A DNA stretch of 64,000 nt, taken from Pleodorina starrii (Eukaryota; Chlorophyta; Chlorophyceae; Chlamydomonadales; Volvocaceae). The DNA lies in the NCBI GenBank assembly GCA_030267565.1, contig BRXU01000080.1, forward strand, positions 43,856 to 107,855. Direction: 5' to 3'. Made by a program: the position numbers and the translations under genes. The notes under the pieces are model-generated. The model was not told the origin of the DNA. It worked only from the letters and a program-made list of their open reading frames with translations, and did no database searches. Every line of letters begins with the position of its first letter. The first letter of the stretch is position 1. Below are positions 6,423-14,476 of this stretch, piece after piece.

Positions 6423-8252
6423 ATGAGGATCATCGAAAAATTCGACGAAGCAAAAGCATTGAACGCGCACATTACGGTCGATCAGTTTTGCTCAACGCTC
6501 TCCCAGACAGATCTGGGGAACGCGCAACGGCTGCAAGTGCGTTATGCTGACCGCCTCCGCTACTCCGTAGCGGATGAAAACTGGGTGGTTTTCAACGGGA
6601 AGGCTTGGCAGCGTAATTCGCGCCTGCTCGCAGGCAACATCCTTGAAGACGCCACACTCGCGATTGCCGGTGAAAAGGACTATTTGCCAAATTCCCGTGA
6701 TCTGGATGAAGATGAAGCGAAGAAGCAGGCCAAGCAGCGCGTAGAGTTTCTCAAGTTCATCAACCGCAGCATGTCCCGCACCGCGATGTTTGCTGCCTTG
6801 GAACTCGCCCAACCTGGCTTGATGATCGAGGAACTGGAGTTCGATCAACACGATCACCTGATCAATACACAATCCGGCACCGTGGATTTGCGCACGGGTG
6901 AACAGCAGGATCATAGCCAGCATCACAAGATGACGGGCATTACTTTTAAGTCTTTTGATGAGTCCGCACAGGCTGATAAATGGCGGAAATTCATCACCGA
7001 CGTATGTCGCGATGCAGAGGGGAACGCGGATCCCGCAAAAGAGGATTATCTGCAAGTTGCGCTTGGATATAGCCTCTACGCCGCCAACCGGAAACATTAC
7101 ATTTTCTGCATCACGGGTGACGAGCGGAACGAAGGGCGAAACGGGGGCAACGGTAAGAGCACGCTGTTTGAAGTGATTGAAGGCGTATTGGGTAATTCCT
7201 ACCTGAAACGTTTTCAGCCGCCGATGCTCGTCCGCAACAAAAACGGGAATTCTCCCGAAGATCGCCACCGTCTGCCCCTCGTCGGCAGCCGTATCGCACT
7301 CGCGTCTGAGTTCGACCGTGACTGCGTTCTCGATGCGGAAGTCGTCAAGAAGCTGACCGGTGAGCCGAAGTTCGATGCCCGGAATTTGCACGATGATGCT
7401 TTTGAAGCAAAGACGACAGCCACGATGTGGCTAATGCTTCAGGTCATGCCGACGATCTCTGCCAATGACCGCGCTGTCCGCCGTCGTCTCCGGCGCATCC
7501 GTTTGTTGAACTGTTTCTGGGATGGCAGCGATAAAGAGCCTGTCGGATATTACCAGATCGCCGATGAGAACTTTGCGTCCAAGATCATTGCAGAGGAAGG
7601 CGATGGCGTTCTGGCGTGGCTGATCGAGGGCGCAGTGAAATACGCAAAAGCCGGTATGCCGGACTATGCAGACGCAACCGCTTCCTTGGATGCGATGTGG
7701 AGTGACGGTGATCCGGTCGGTGATTTCCTGAAAACCTGTGCGGTTCGCGAAGACGGGTCCCGCGTTTCGAGCGGTGATCTCTACGCCGCGTATTCCCGCT
7801 ATGCTTCCGCGAACTGCCTTGATCTTGTTTCTTCAAACAAGTTCGGACGAGACGTCACCGCGAAGCGGCTCCCCACAGATAAGATTGGCGGCGTAGTCTA
7901 TCGTATTGGCGTCCGTCTCAACGTGGTTGGCATGGCATACGCTGAAGGCAACAATCCTGAATGTGCCCTCGAATTCGTGGCTAAACTGGGTATCAACCCT
8001 CTTACGACACCGCCAGAGTCCGACGAAAGCGAAGTGTTCCCTGCTCCTGCTGGAGCAGCCGCCCGGACCGCCGTGCTTATCCGCGGCACAGAGATGTCCG
8101 CAGAGATGCTCGCCTGCGTCCCTGGCCTTCCCGTCGTAGGAGATGTCTTCAAAGGACCTGACGGGGAGCGGATGGAAATCGTTGAGCAAGCGATCCCTGT
8201 CGCGCTGGATATCGCAAACGTGCTGCCTTTCAAAAAGACGGCTCGCCGATAA
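6423..8252 (+). CDS. P4-type phage/plasmid primase-helicase (D5-like)
   Basis: A 609-residue protein of the phage/plasmid primase P4 family: a D5-like N-terminal region followed by a superfamily 3 helicase. Walker A is GGNGKST (about residues 240-247), Walker B region SRIALASEFD, and the sensor/arginine-finger region follows with AVRRRLRRIRL. It would open the origin and prime replication in phages and plasmids of this type. ATG 6423 is chosen because AAGGA precedes it; the frame is open 22 codons further upstream without a better site. It lies next to the repeat-rich region 5148-5508, its probable target. A polymerase gene is absent, so the host polymerase would extend. Confidence 0.88.
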   Translation: MRIIEKFDEAKALNAHITVDQFCSTLSQTDLGNAQRLQVRYADRLRYSVADENWVVFNGKAWQRNSRLLAGNILEDATLAIAGEKDYLPNSRDLDEDEAKKQAKQRVEFLKFINRSMSRTAMFAALELAQPGLMIEELEFDQHDHLINTQSGTVDLRTGEQQDHSQHHKMTGITFKSFDESAQADKWRKFITDVCRDAEGNADPAKEDYLQVALGYSLYAANRKHYIFCITGDERNEGRNGGNGKSTLFEVIEGVLGNSYLKRFQPPMLVRNKNGNSPEDRHRLPLVGSRIALASEFDRDCVLDAEVVKKLTGEPKFDARNLHDDAFEAKTTATMWLMLQVMPTISANDRAVRRRLRRIRLLNCFWDGSDKEPVGYYQIADENFASKIIAEEGDGVLAWLIEGAVKYAKAGMPDYADATASLDAMWSDGDPVGDFLKTCAVREDGSRVSSGDLYAAYSRYASANCLDLVSSNKFGRDVTAKRLPTDKIGGVVYRIGVRLNVVGMAYAEGNNPECALEFVAKLGINPLTTPPESDESEVFPAPAGAAARTAVLIRGTEMSAEMLACVPGLPVVGDVFKGPDGERMEIVEQAIPVALDIANVLPFKKTARR

Positions 8253-8256
8253 AAAA

Positions 8257-8281
8257 TGCCGGACCAAAAAATGGTCCGGCA
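8257..8281. terminator. Ten-bp hairpin after the primase gene
   Basis: TGCCGGACCA, AAAAA, TGGTCCGGCA is a perfect stem five bases after the primase stop. The A-run stands before the stem, so a U-run forms only on the minus-strand transcript; on the plus strand it is a stem without U-tail. Confidence 0.5.
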
Positions 8282-8345
8282 CAGTCATCGCGAAATCATC
8301 ATACGGAGAAGTATGTGAATTAAACATAAATGAAAGGCCTGAATA

Positions 8346-9083
8346 ATGCAAGATAAAACATTGGATAAACTCGCAGTTATTTACAGAGAAACGAATGATG
8401 AAAAGGCATTCGTTGAAATTCAAAAAAGGCTTCGCCCGCTCATTCGGAAACGTAGCGCAGGTGCTCGCCAAATATTATCCTCGGATGACATTGAACAAAC
8501 TGCAGCACTCGCAATCGCCACTGCTGTGCTCCGTTATGATCCCTCAAGAGGCTCATTCGCGGCATTCGCTGTCGCCTTCATAATCGGTGAACTGCAAGAG
8601 CAGGCGGGGTCATACGCCGTCGTGCGCAAGCCAGAAGGCGATACCGACCGGATGCTCATGCGCGGCAACCACGCACGGCGTTTCGTTGAGTGTGAGATGT
8701 CTCAGGGACGCACGCACGCACAAGCGGTCGCATCGGCAGCAACGTGGTTTGATGTGCCGTCGTGCAAGATCGTTGAGGCCCTCAACGGCGTCCAGCGTGC
8801 TGGCAATCCGACAGACGAATTGGCTGCTGACACAGCCGAGATGGGCACGGATCTCGAAGAGCAGCGTCGTGCAATCGGCGGCGTGATGTCATCGCTCACG
8901 GATCGTGAGCGCATCGTGATCGAGATGCGTCTTCGCGAAGATGGCCCGCCGTCGATCCGCGAAATCGGCGATCTCATCGGGGTGCATTTCTCGAATGTCC
9001 CCAAGATCGCCCGCCGCGCGATGGACAAGATGAAGGTCGCTCTCGCAGAGCAGGGCATACACGCGTCCGATATTATCGCATGA
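8346..9083 (+). CDS. Phage sigma-70 family factor
   Basis: A 245-residue protein with a sigma region 2-like N-terminus (SDDIEQTAALAIATAVLRYDPSRGSFAAFA) and a region 4-like C-terminus (LTDRERIVIEMRLREDG, IREIGDLIGVHFSNVPKIARRAM), whose helix-turn-helix would read a -35 element. Order and size resemble RpoH-like factors of alphaproteobacteria. It would redirect host RNA polymerase. The eight promoter-like modules (CGCCGA, 16-17 bases, GCAATA) are natural candidates for its targets, but nothing in the sequence proves the link. The start ATG 8346 follows AAAGG. Just upstream, a good ribosome binding site (GGAGAAG) is followed by ATG TGA at 8313, a start-stop pair. Confidence 0.8.
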   Translation: MQDKTLDKLAVIYRETNDEKAFVEIQKRLRPLIRKRSAGARQILSSDDIEQTAALAIATAVLRYDPSRGSFAAFAVAFIIGELQEQAGSYAVVRKPEGDTDRMLMRGNHARRFVECEMSQGRTHAQAVASAATWFDVPSCKIVEALNGVQRAGNPTDELAADTAEMGTDLEEQRRAIGGVMSSLTDRERIVIEMRLREDGPPSIREIGDLIGVHFSNVPKIARRAMDKMKVALAEQGIHASDIIA

Positions 9084-9100
9084 CCGCATGACCGCCTGAA

Positions 9101-9276
9101 CGCCCCGCACGGGGCGGCAAGGGCGCAGCCCGCGCAGTCTGCCAAAAGGCAGACGTAGTTGGGGGTATCGGGGGGAGGCTGCGCAGCAGTTCCCCCTGAT
9201 CCCATCGATGAAATCCTCATAGGAGAAAGACCGTAGGGATTTTCTTCATGAGGTTTCATTATGGGCAATGAAACCT
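9101..9276 (+). other. Hairpin cluster, candidate oriT of the relaxase
   Basis: Between sigma factor and relaxase lie four hairpins: CGCCCC-GCAC-GGGGCG (9101-9116), GTCTGCC-AAAA-GGCAGAC (9137-9154), GGGGGA-TCCCCC around the palindrome GCTGCGCAGC (9171-9196), and AGGTTTCATT-ATGGGC-AATGAAACCT (9251-9276, ten perfect pairs). Relaxase genes usually stand next to their nick site, which lies beside an inverted repeat. The first may instead be the sigma gene's terminator. Confidence 0.45.
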
Positions 9277-9318
9277 GATTCGCAGGATTTCAAAAAATTT
9301 CGATGAAGGAGAAGTAGC

Positions 9319-10734
9319 ATGGCACGAAAGGAACGTAAACCTCGGGCAGAACGCAAAGAGAGAAAGCCAAGATCAGAAAGGGCTCCCCGCCAGATCGCGG
9401 GAAATGGCTCTGTCGTTTTTTCGATGATGAGAAATTCAACGGCCAACATTTCTGGCGCAACCCAACACCAACTGAAACGCGTGTCCGATGGGTCATCGGA
9501 AGTCGATCCTTCTCGCTCTCACCGGAACCGCGTTCTCGTGGGATCCGGCAACATCATGTCCGACGTTCGGGCGTATGAAGAGAACATCGAAATCAGGGGA
9601 CATCTGCGTGATACGGCACAGCCGTATTTGACGCTTGTTCTGTCTGCCAGCCCCGAGTTTTTCCGACCCGCTGGCGGGCCCCCAGGATCCGAAGTGGATG
9701 ATCCAGAAGACGCCGCACGCCTCGACGCGTGGATCATTGAATCCACCGCCTGGCTGACCACCACATTCGGACCAGATCTTGTTTCGGTGATCTACAACGG
9801 CGACGAAACGACACCCCATCTCCACGTATGCGCGGTCCCGACGTATCTGCGTAGTGAGAGGATCAAGCCCCGCCGCCTGATCGACGAAGACACCGAAAAT
9901 CACGCCAGGCGGATCCTGAACTGGGAGCAGAATGTGGCACGCAAGCGGACGCGGTCGTGGGCATCTAATCCGGTGGTTGGACGCAAGAACTCTTCGAACA
10001 TCCTGCGCAGTGAATACGCTGCCGCAATGGCCCCCATGGGCCTGCACTATTCGCTGGCGTCATACACGCCCACTGATCCCGATGACCCGGTGTCGGCACG
10101 AGAATTCCGCGATCTGCAGAAGGCAGAGGCGGTCAAGGCGCGTGAGACAGCGGAAGCCCGTGCGGCGGCTGCTGAAGAGGCTTTGCGGTTGGCGATGGAG
10201 ACCAAGGCAGAAGAGGACGCCCGCCGTGACCGTTTCACAGCAGAAGCCCAACGCCTCGTTGAGCAGAAGAAAGCCGAGATCGCCGCCGAGAGGGCCGCCC
10301 TTGATGCACAGCGGGCAGAGGGTCTCCGGATCGCGGCAGAGGAGCGTGCCGCCATGCAGGCGGAGAAGGACGCCATAACCGCAGAGCGTGATGCCCTGCG
10401 TGCGGATGGGGCTGTTCTTGAGGCTGTGGTGTCAGGTCTGGAAGACGGCACGCTGACACACCGCACAACGGTCTCCTGGACGCGGCGCAACGACAACACG
10501 CTGAAAGCTGCTCCCGGTATGTGGTCCAGGATCATGCCGTTTGTCCGCTCTCTCCTGCGGGTTCAAGAGGAAACAGAGGGCACGCAGAAAGAGACCCTCG
10601 GGCTCTACGCGCGTGTGAAGTCGTGGCTGTCCCGCGATGACCTCAACCCTGACGCACGGGCGGCGGCTGATGATCTCTCAAATGACATCACCGCGATCCC
10701 TACGCTCCGGCCGCCGTCGATCACCGGATCCTGA
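9319..10734 (+). CDS. MobV/Pre-family relaxase-like protein
   Basis: A 471-residue protein. The N-terminus is basic (KERKPRAERKERKPR). Relaxase motifs: motif I region DPSRSHRNRVL with H68, and motif III TPHLHVCAVP with H167 and H169, the two metal-binding histidines of MobV/Pre enzymes; this is the HUH-type endonuclease core that nicks one strand for plasmid mobilisation. Residues about 255-370 form a long alanine/glutamate-rich coiled coil, usual in the C-terminal half of MobV proteins. The start ATG 9319 follows AGGAGAAG. It is unusual in a siphophage prophage. It may be a captured mobilisation gene or part of a rolling-circle replication step. A terminator follows directly. Confidence 0.78.
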   Translation: MARKERKPRAERKERKPRSERAPRQIAGNGSVVFSMMRNSTANISGATQHQLKRVSDGSSEVDPSRSHRNRVLVGSGNIMSDVRAYEENIEIRGHLRDTAQPYLTLVLSASPEFFRPAGGPPGSEVDDPEDAARLDAWIIESTAWLTTTFGPDLVSVIYNGDETTPHLHVCAVPTYLRSERIKPRRLIDEDTENHARRILNWEQNVARKRTRSWASNPVVGRKNSSNILRSEYAAAMAPMGLHYSLASYTPTDPDDPVSAREFRDLQKAEAVKARETAEARAAAAEEALRLAMETKAEEDARRDRFTAEAQRLVEQKKAEIAAERAALDAQRAEGLRIAAEERAAMQAEKDAITAERDALRADGAVLEAVVSGLEDGTLTHRTTVSWTRRNDNTLKAAPGMWSRIMPFVRSLLRVQEETEGTQKETLGLYARVKSWLSRDDLNPDARAAADDLSNDITAIPTLRPPSITGS

Positions 10735-10737
10735 AAC

Positions 10738-10757
10738 GGGGCCTCGGCCCCTTTTTC
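10738..10757 (+). terminator. Terminator after the relaxase gene
   Basis: GGGGCC-TC-GGCCCC followed by TTTTT (stem GGGG/CCCC with loop CCTCGG is realistic), beginning three bases after the stop codon. Confidence 0.75.
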
Positions 10758-10804
10758 ACGCCTTCTTTCGAAAACAGAAAGAACGTTTTTAGTTCTTCGT
10801 TTTC

Positions 10805-10860
10805 GGTTTTTTTGCTTGATTGAGTTTCTGCTTTCGTGTATTTTTATAATACGAAACGAA
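10805..10860 (+). promoter_or_regulatory. Shared early promoter-like element, copy 2
   Basis: GGTTTTTTTG, TTGATT (10816-10821), 24 bases, ATAATACGAAACGAA (10846-10860), then CGGAGAAG before ATG 10880. Matches the element at 5753-5816 in parts and spacing. It follows a terminator, so a new transcript probably starts here. Confidence 0.6.
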
Positions 10861-10879
10861 TCATACGGAGAAGCAGAAT

Positions 10880-11500
10880 ATGGACAGAAACGAAAAAGCG
10901 AGGGAGTTCTTCTTCCAGGCAAATGAAAGAGCCGACACGATCTCTGCGCACTACAAGATGAGGACGTTTCACGGCGTGGATGGGCTGGTCACTTGTGAGT
11001 TGCCCAAATCACCCGTTGAGACCTGCGTTGAGCACAATGATGGAGAGGTCATCGTCCGCTTTTTCTACGCAGCAGACCGGAACTTCGACATCTCGCCAGA
11101 AGATCTCTTTAAAGATCTCATCAAGGCACAGGGTCTTCGTTGTCGTGAGCAGACCGCTATCGAAGGCGATAGCATGGTCGCTACGGTGATCGTTCTTTTC
11201 GAAGACGATGCGATCGAGCCCGCACAAACACCGTCTCCCGAAGTGCTGGCGGCATGTGCAGAACTCGTCCGCAAGACGAAGATCTACGCAGACGAGACGC
11301 GCCTGCCGCCCGCTGATCCAGGGCGGTTTGCTGTGCCTGTCGGCGCAGGTCCGGAGTTTCTTCGCAACTTGGCGGGGCTCCCGATCAACGCGTTCACGGA
11401 TGCCGATTTCGAAGATGAGGGCGGCGATGACGGTGATGCAGAGGATGCACTGCGGCCGCCGGTCGAGATCGACACCGATATTCCAGACAGGCCGTGGTGA
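10880..11500 (+). CDS. Unknown acidic phage protein
   Basis: A 206-residue protein without a family that I recognise. The middle part (EVIVRFFYAADRNFDISPEDLFKDLIKAQG, MVATVIVLFEDD) looks like a mixed alpha/beta domain; the C-terminus is strongly acidic (FEDEGGDDGDAEDA). No membrane segment. The start ATG 10880 follows GGAGAAG at six bases. It is the first gene of a new early transcription unit (10880-12790) that runs toward the packaging genes. The acidic tail could mimic DNA, as some phage anti-defence proteins do, but this is only a thought. Confidence 0.65.
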   Translation: MDRNEKAREFFFQANERADTISAHYKMRTFHGVDGLVTCELPKSPVETCVEHNDGEVIVRFFYAADRNFDISPEDLFKDLIKAQGLRCREQTAIEGDSMVATVIVLFEDDAIEPAQTPSPEVLAACAELVRKTKIYADETRLPPADPGRFAVPVGAGPEFLRNLAGLPINAFTDADFEDEGGDDGDAEDALRPPVEIDTDIPDRPW

Positions 11501-11512
11501 GGGGAAAATAGA

Positions 11513-11974
11513 ATGCTTGATCAAATCAATTTAAAATACGGTCACGCTCGTGACGTTCAGTATCGCCGGGAGTGTTTGCAGCAGCGGACCCAGTTTCGCA
11601 GTCTCGAAGATGACGGTGAGTTCACTCTTTCCACTCTTCTGGCATTGAGCGGGAAGCGTGCAAATGCGGAGCATGCCGTTCGCCTAAATCAGATCGTGTG
11701 CGGGGCATTCGGTATGCCGGTATCCCCTCACGACGATTTTCAATCATCTGCGTTGCACATCGCAAAGCACTTCATCGAGTCGTTCGAGGGTGAGTGGGAT
11801 GACGGTCGTCTCTTCCGCCTCGGCACTGACGTCTGCCGTTCTGATGAAGAAGACGATGAGCAGATGATCGCATGGCATCTGGTCAGCTTTGTCATGACCG
11901 CGTGCCCGCGCCGCCTCATCGAGATCCGCCGCGTGGTGGATGAGATGCTCTGGCTCTTGTCGGACGGGCGGTAA
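11513..11974 (+). CDS. Unknown phage protein
   Basis: A 153-residue, mainly helical protein (TLSTLLALSGKRANAEHAVRLN, ALHIAKHFIESFEGEW, WHLVSFVMTACPRRLIEIRRVV). I recognise no domain. The start ATG 11513 has AGGGGAAA seven bases upstream. It lies 12 bases after its neighbour and four bases before the HNH gene, so it is translated as part of that operon. Confidence 0.65.
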   Translation: MLDQINLKYGHARDVQYRRECLQQRTQFRSLEDDGEFTLSTLLALSGKRANAEHAVRLNQIVCGAFGMPVSPHDDFQSSALHIAKHFIESFEGEWDDGRLFRLGTDVCRSDEEDDEQMIAWHLVSFVMTACPRRLIEIRRVVDEMLWLLSDGR

Positions 11975-11978
11975 GTCG

Positions 11979-12284
11979 ATGGCGTGGCATCGCACATCAT
12001 CCTCGGAACGCGGATACGGCGCAGAATGGCGTCGTCTCCGCAAGCAGGCGATCAAGCGGGATATGGGCCTGTGCGTGGTCTGCATGGCAGAGGGGCGCAT
12101 CACGCCGTTCCGCGATGTGGATCACATCAAACCACGCAATCCACGGGATCCACAGGCAGTTGCAGGCACAGAGACACTCGACAACCTGCAATGCCTCTGT
12201 GGCCCGTGCCACGATTGGAAGACTGCAAATGAAAGCAACGGCATCACGCGCCGCGCCATTGGGGCGGACGGCTGGCCGATTTAA
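11979..12284 (+). CDS. HNH endonuclease
   Basis: A 101-residue protein with a complete HNH site: CVVC, then VDHIKPR (the beta-hairpin His/Asp-His pair), DNLQCLCGPCH with the second zinc pair and terminal His. The first residues (RGYGAEWRRLRKQAIKRD) are typical of phage HNH proteins encoded beside terminases, where they help cleave DNA during packaging of cos-type genomes. Here the terminase genes follow about 1.8 kb downstream. I chose ATG 11979 rather than upstream in-frame starts because they overlap the preceding gene and lack family homology. Its end (GADGWPI) echoes the C-terminus of the phage helicase (GADGWPV). Confidence 0.85.
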   Translation: MAWHRTSSSERGYGAEWRRLRKQAIKRDMGLCVVCMAEGRITPFRDVDHIKPRNPRDPQAVAGTETLDNLQCLCGPCHDWKTANESNGITRRAIGADGWPI

Positions 12285-12307
12285 CATTCAACTTTATGGA
12301 GAAGACA

Positions 12308-12790
12308 ATGACACAGAAGGAAGCATGGGCATCTCGTGCCAATCGCTATGAGACGCAAGCACGGATCTTGCGGAGCAGTGCGGACGCAATAGATGCCGAG
12401 ATGAACGGTATCGACGTCGTGTATTTCACGGATCGCGGCACATCAAAGCAGAAGGATCGCCTGCGTGCACGTTGGGGCAAGGCCAGCGATATGCGAAAGA
12501 AGGCGGACGCGGCGGACGCCAAAGCCGTGAACCTGCGGGCGATGTCCCTACGCAACAAGGGCGATGCAGAGCGGAAGGCACAGGCAAAGCGCGATGGACT
12601 GACCGTGAAGGTTGGGGATTACGCGGCGTTCTGGGGATCGCAGCGCCGGGTCGTGAAGGTCAACAAGAAGACCGTGCGCCTCGAAGGATACCCGGAAGCG
12701 GTCGATAAGTATTTCCTGACGGACATCGTCACCGAGCAGGAATATGAGTATGTCCGTGCCGCGCGTGAACGGGCGGAACACGAAGACTGA
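12308..12790 (+). CDS. Unknown coiled-coil phage protein
   Basis: A 160-residue basic protein. Residues 1-95 are helical and likely form a coiled coil (EAWASRANRYETQARILRSS, ARWGKASDMRKKADAADAK); the last 60 residues read as a small beta domain (VKVGDYAAFWGSQRRVVKVNKKTVRLEGYP), which resembles KOW/SH3-like folds that bind nucleic acid. ATG 12308 is six bases after GGAGAAG, so it is preferred over ATG 12296, which overlaps that site. A terminator follows. No specific function can be given. Confidence 0.65.
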   Translation: MTQKEAWASRANRYETQARILRSSADAIDAEMNGIDVVYFTDRGTSKQKDRLRARWGKASDMRKKADAADAKAVNLRAMSLRNKGDAERKAQAKRDGLTVKVGDYAAFWGSQRRVVKVNKKTVRLEGYPEAVDKYFLTDIVTEQEYEYVRAARERAEHED

Positions 12791-12810
12791 TCTCTTGAAT
12801 ATCGGGATGC

Positions 12811-12835
12811 AGAGGGGCTTTTGCCCCTCTCTTTT
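12811..12835 (+). terminator. Terminator of the early operon
   Basis: AGAGGGGC-TTTT-GCCCCTCT followed by CTTTT: a perfect 8-bp stem, 20 bases after the stop codon at 12790. Confidence 0.8.
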
Positions 12836-12881
12836 GTGGTAGTCGATACATCACAGAGTCGCACAGTTGATCGGGGATCGC

Positions 12882-13829
12882 ATGCTCGCATTCACGCCAG
12901 AAGAGAAACAGGACGTCCTCGACTACTACCTTGGGCAGTCGCCCGACGGGACGGTCGTGAACTTCGCGCAGAAGGTCTATACGGAATCCGTGATGGGCCA
13001 CACTCACGCGGTGTGGGATGTGCACGCAAGCGATGGCAGATGGTGGATCATCACTAACCCCAAGAACCTGTATAGCCAGGAGCAGTTCCCGAACATGGAT
13101 CTGGTGGTCACGTTCCACCTTGGCCTGTGTCTGCGGATACCACGCAACGACATCAAGGCTGCCGATGTTGCGGGCGTCCGCCCTTACGTTGATCTCCTCG
13201 GCAGTCTCTCGGATTGCGGGGACGCGTTGTCCCAGTCCAACGATCCAGGCTCCTTCCGTGCTATCGGCGTGCGGTGCAGGGAGAACCTGTTGTCCTTCGT
13301 GCACATCACGCAGGACACATTCGAATGGCCGGATGATGATCGGCCGCAGCGATCTGCCTATCTTCTTTGGGTGGATCTGATCTTCGATACGTTCCTGTCC
13401 GGTGCTGACAATCGGGAACGACGTCGCCTCATCAAGAGCAACCTGAAAGAGGCGTGGGCATTCGTGAACTGGCTGACTCACTCACAGTCCGCGAGATGGT
13501 TGGACGCAGAAGCCGCAACGCTGACAGTTGGGCACGCCGTTGGCATGGCAACGGACATCTGCGTGCGTCGGTTCAGGGGCGCGCCGGACGTATGCCCAGA
13601 GTGCCAGTCTCATCACCTGTCACCGCAGGAAGGTATGAGGTCGGACATCCCCGACGTGGTCTTTGAACGTCCCGTCTGTGGTGATTGCGGTTGGCAGGGC
13701 GAGCCGGTGCCGGTCGGTGCGAGGGATCCGGAAGAGATCGGACAGATGATCACGCGTGCAGGTGATAATGATTATGGTCCGGGGATAATGACCACACCTT
13801 TGACGCATATCTGGCGTCCAGACGATTAA
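12882..13829 (+). CDS. Unknown protein with C-terminal zinc ribbon
   Basis: A 315-residue protein. Its body contains conserved-looking stretches (WDVHASDGRWWIITNP, NLYSQEQFPNMDL, FHLGLCLRIPR, VNWLTHSQSARWLDAEAA) that I recall only from uncharacterised proteins. Near residues 240-280 CPEC and CGDC would form a zinc ribbon. No membrane segments. I prefer ATG 12882 to TTG 12867, which has no ribosome binding site, although GGGGAT stands close to 12882. It is flanked by two terminators, so it is a one-gene unit between early genes and packaging genes, a position where phages often carry accessory or defence-related cargo. The function is open. Confidence 0.65.
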   Translation: MLAFTPEEKQDVLDYYLGQSPDGTVVNFAQKVYTESVMGHTHAVWDVHASDGRWWIITNPKNLYSQEQFPNMDLVVTFHLGLCLRIPRNDIKAADVAGVRPYVDLLGSLSDCGDALSQSNDPGSFRAIGVRCRENLLSFVHITQDTFEWPDDDRPQRSAYLLWVDLIFDTFLSGADNRERRRLIKSNLKEAWAFVNWLTHSQSARWLDAEAATLTVGHAVGMATDICVRRFRGAPDVCPECQSHHLSPQEGMRSDIPDVVFERPVCGDCGWQGEPVPVGARDPEEIGQMITRAGDNDYGPGIMTTPLTHIWRPDD

Positions 13830-13863
13830 TATAAGCGGACAATATACATTTCCACAGGATGAG

Positions 13864-13887
13864 GAGCGGCTTAGGCCGCTCTTTTTT
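13864..13887 (+). terminator. Terminator before the packaging genes
   Basis: GAGCGGC-TTAG-GCCGCTC with TTTTTT directly after it: a classic rho-independent terminator 34 bases after the gene ending at 13829. Confidence 0.85.
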
Positions 13888-13896
13888 ATTGTCCGA

Positions 13897-13925
13897 CGCC
13901 GACGAATAGCCCGCCCGCGCAATAA
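13897..13925 (+). promoter_or_regulatory. Phage promoter-like module before the terminase (P3)
   Basis: CGCCGA (13897-13902), 16 bases, GCAATAA (13919-13925), then CTGACTGAA. It follows a terminator and leads into the terminase genes. Between it and the small terminase gene, GGGACA (14001-14006) and TGTCCC (14022-14027) form an inverted repeat that might be a packaging or operator site. Confidence 0.65.
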
Positions 13926-14059
13926 CTGACTGAACCGCCACCCAAATATAAAAAGGGGGGGTGGGTCGATCTTTTTCAAACTTTGCCCAGAGACCGGGCG
14001 GGGACACTTTAGTTTTTAAATTGTCCCAAAAAAACTTTTTTTCAGGAAGGCACAGGGGC

Positions 14060-14476
14060 ATGGCAAGGAAATCACAGATGAAAAAGAGCCTCGAAATTGC
14101 CGGTCTTTCTGTGGATTTCGTGCCTGAAAAGCCTGCTCCGCTGCCCGATATGACCCGTGAACAGCGGGATGAGTGGATCGCAATCGTGGATCGGATGGAC
14201 GAAGACTGGTTCCCCCGTGAGTCTCATCAACTCCTCGCCCAGTATTGCCGTCACGCCTGCGAAGCCCGCCGCATCTCCGGCATCATCACTGCCCACACAT
14301 TGGATCCGGCGGTGACGGAGACTTGGCTGAAACAATATGACCGTCTCTTGAAGATCCAGGAGCGGGAAGGGCGTGCGATGTCATCCCTTGCAACCCGTCT
14401 GCGGATCACACAGCAAAGCACAATCGACAAGCGCCGGGACAAGCCCTTGGAGCCTGACGCGCCATGGGAAGATTGA
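14060..14476 (+). CDS. Terminase small subunit
   Basis: A 138-residue, mainly helical protein directly before, and overlapping by 13 bases, the large terminase gene. The pattern (PDMTREQRDEWIAIVDRM, QLLAQYCRHACEARRI, WLKQYDRLLKIQEREGRAM, LATRLRITQQSTIDKRR) matches P27-like small terminases, which recognise the packaging site and feed DNA to the motor. ATG 14060 follows AGGAAGG; upstream in-frame ATGs lie in non-coding-looking sequence. Confidence 0.8.
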   Translation: MARKSQMKKSLEIAGLSVDFVPEKPAPLPDMTREQRDEWIAIVDRMDEDWFPRESHQLLAQYCRHACEARRISGIITAHTLDPAVTETWLKQYDRLLKIQEREGRAMSSLATRLRITQQSTIDKRRDKPLEPDAPWED

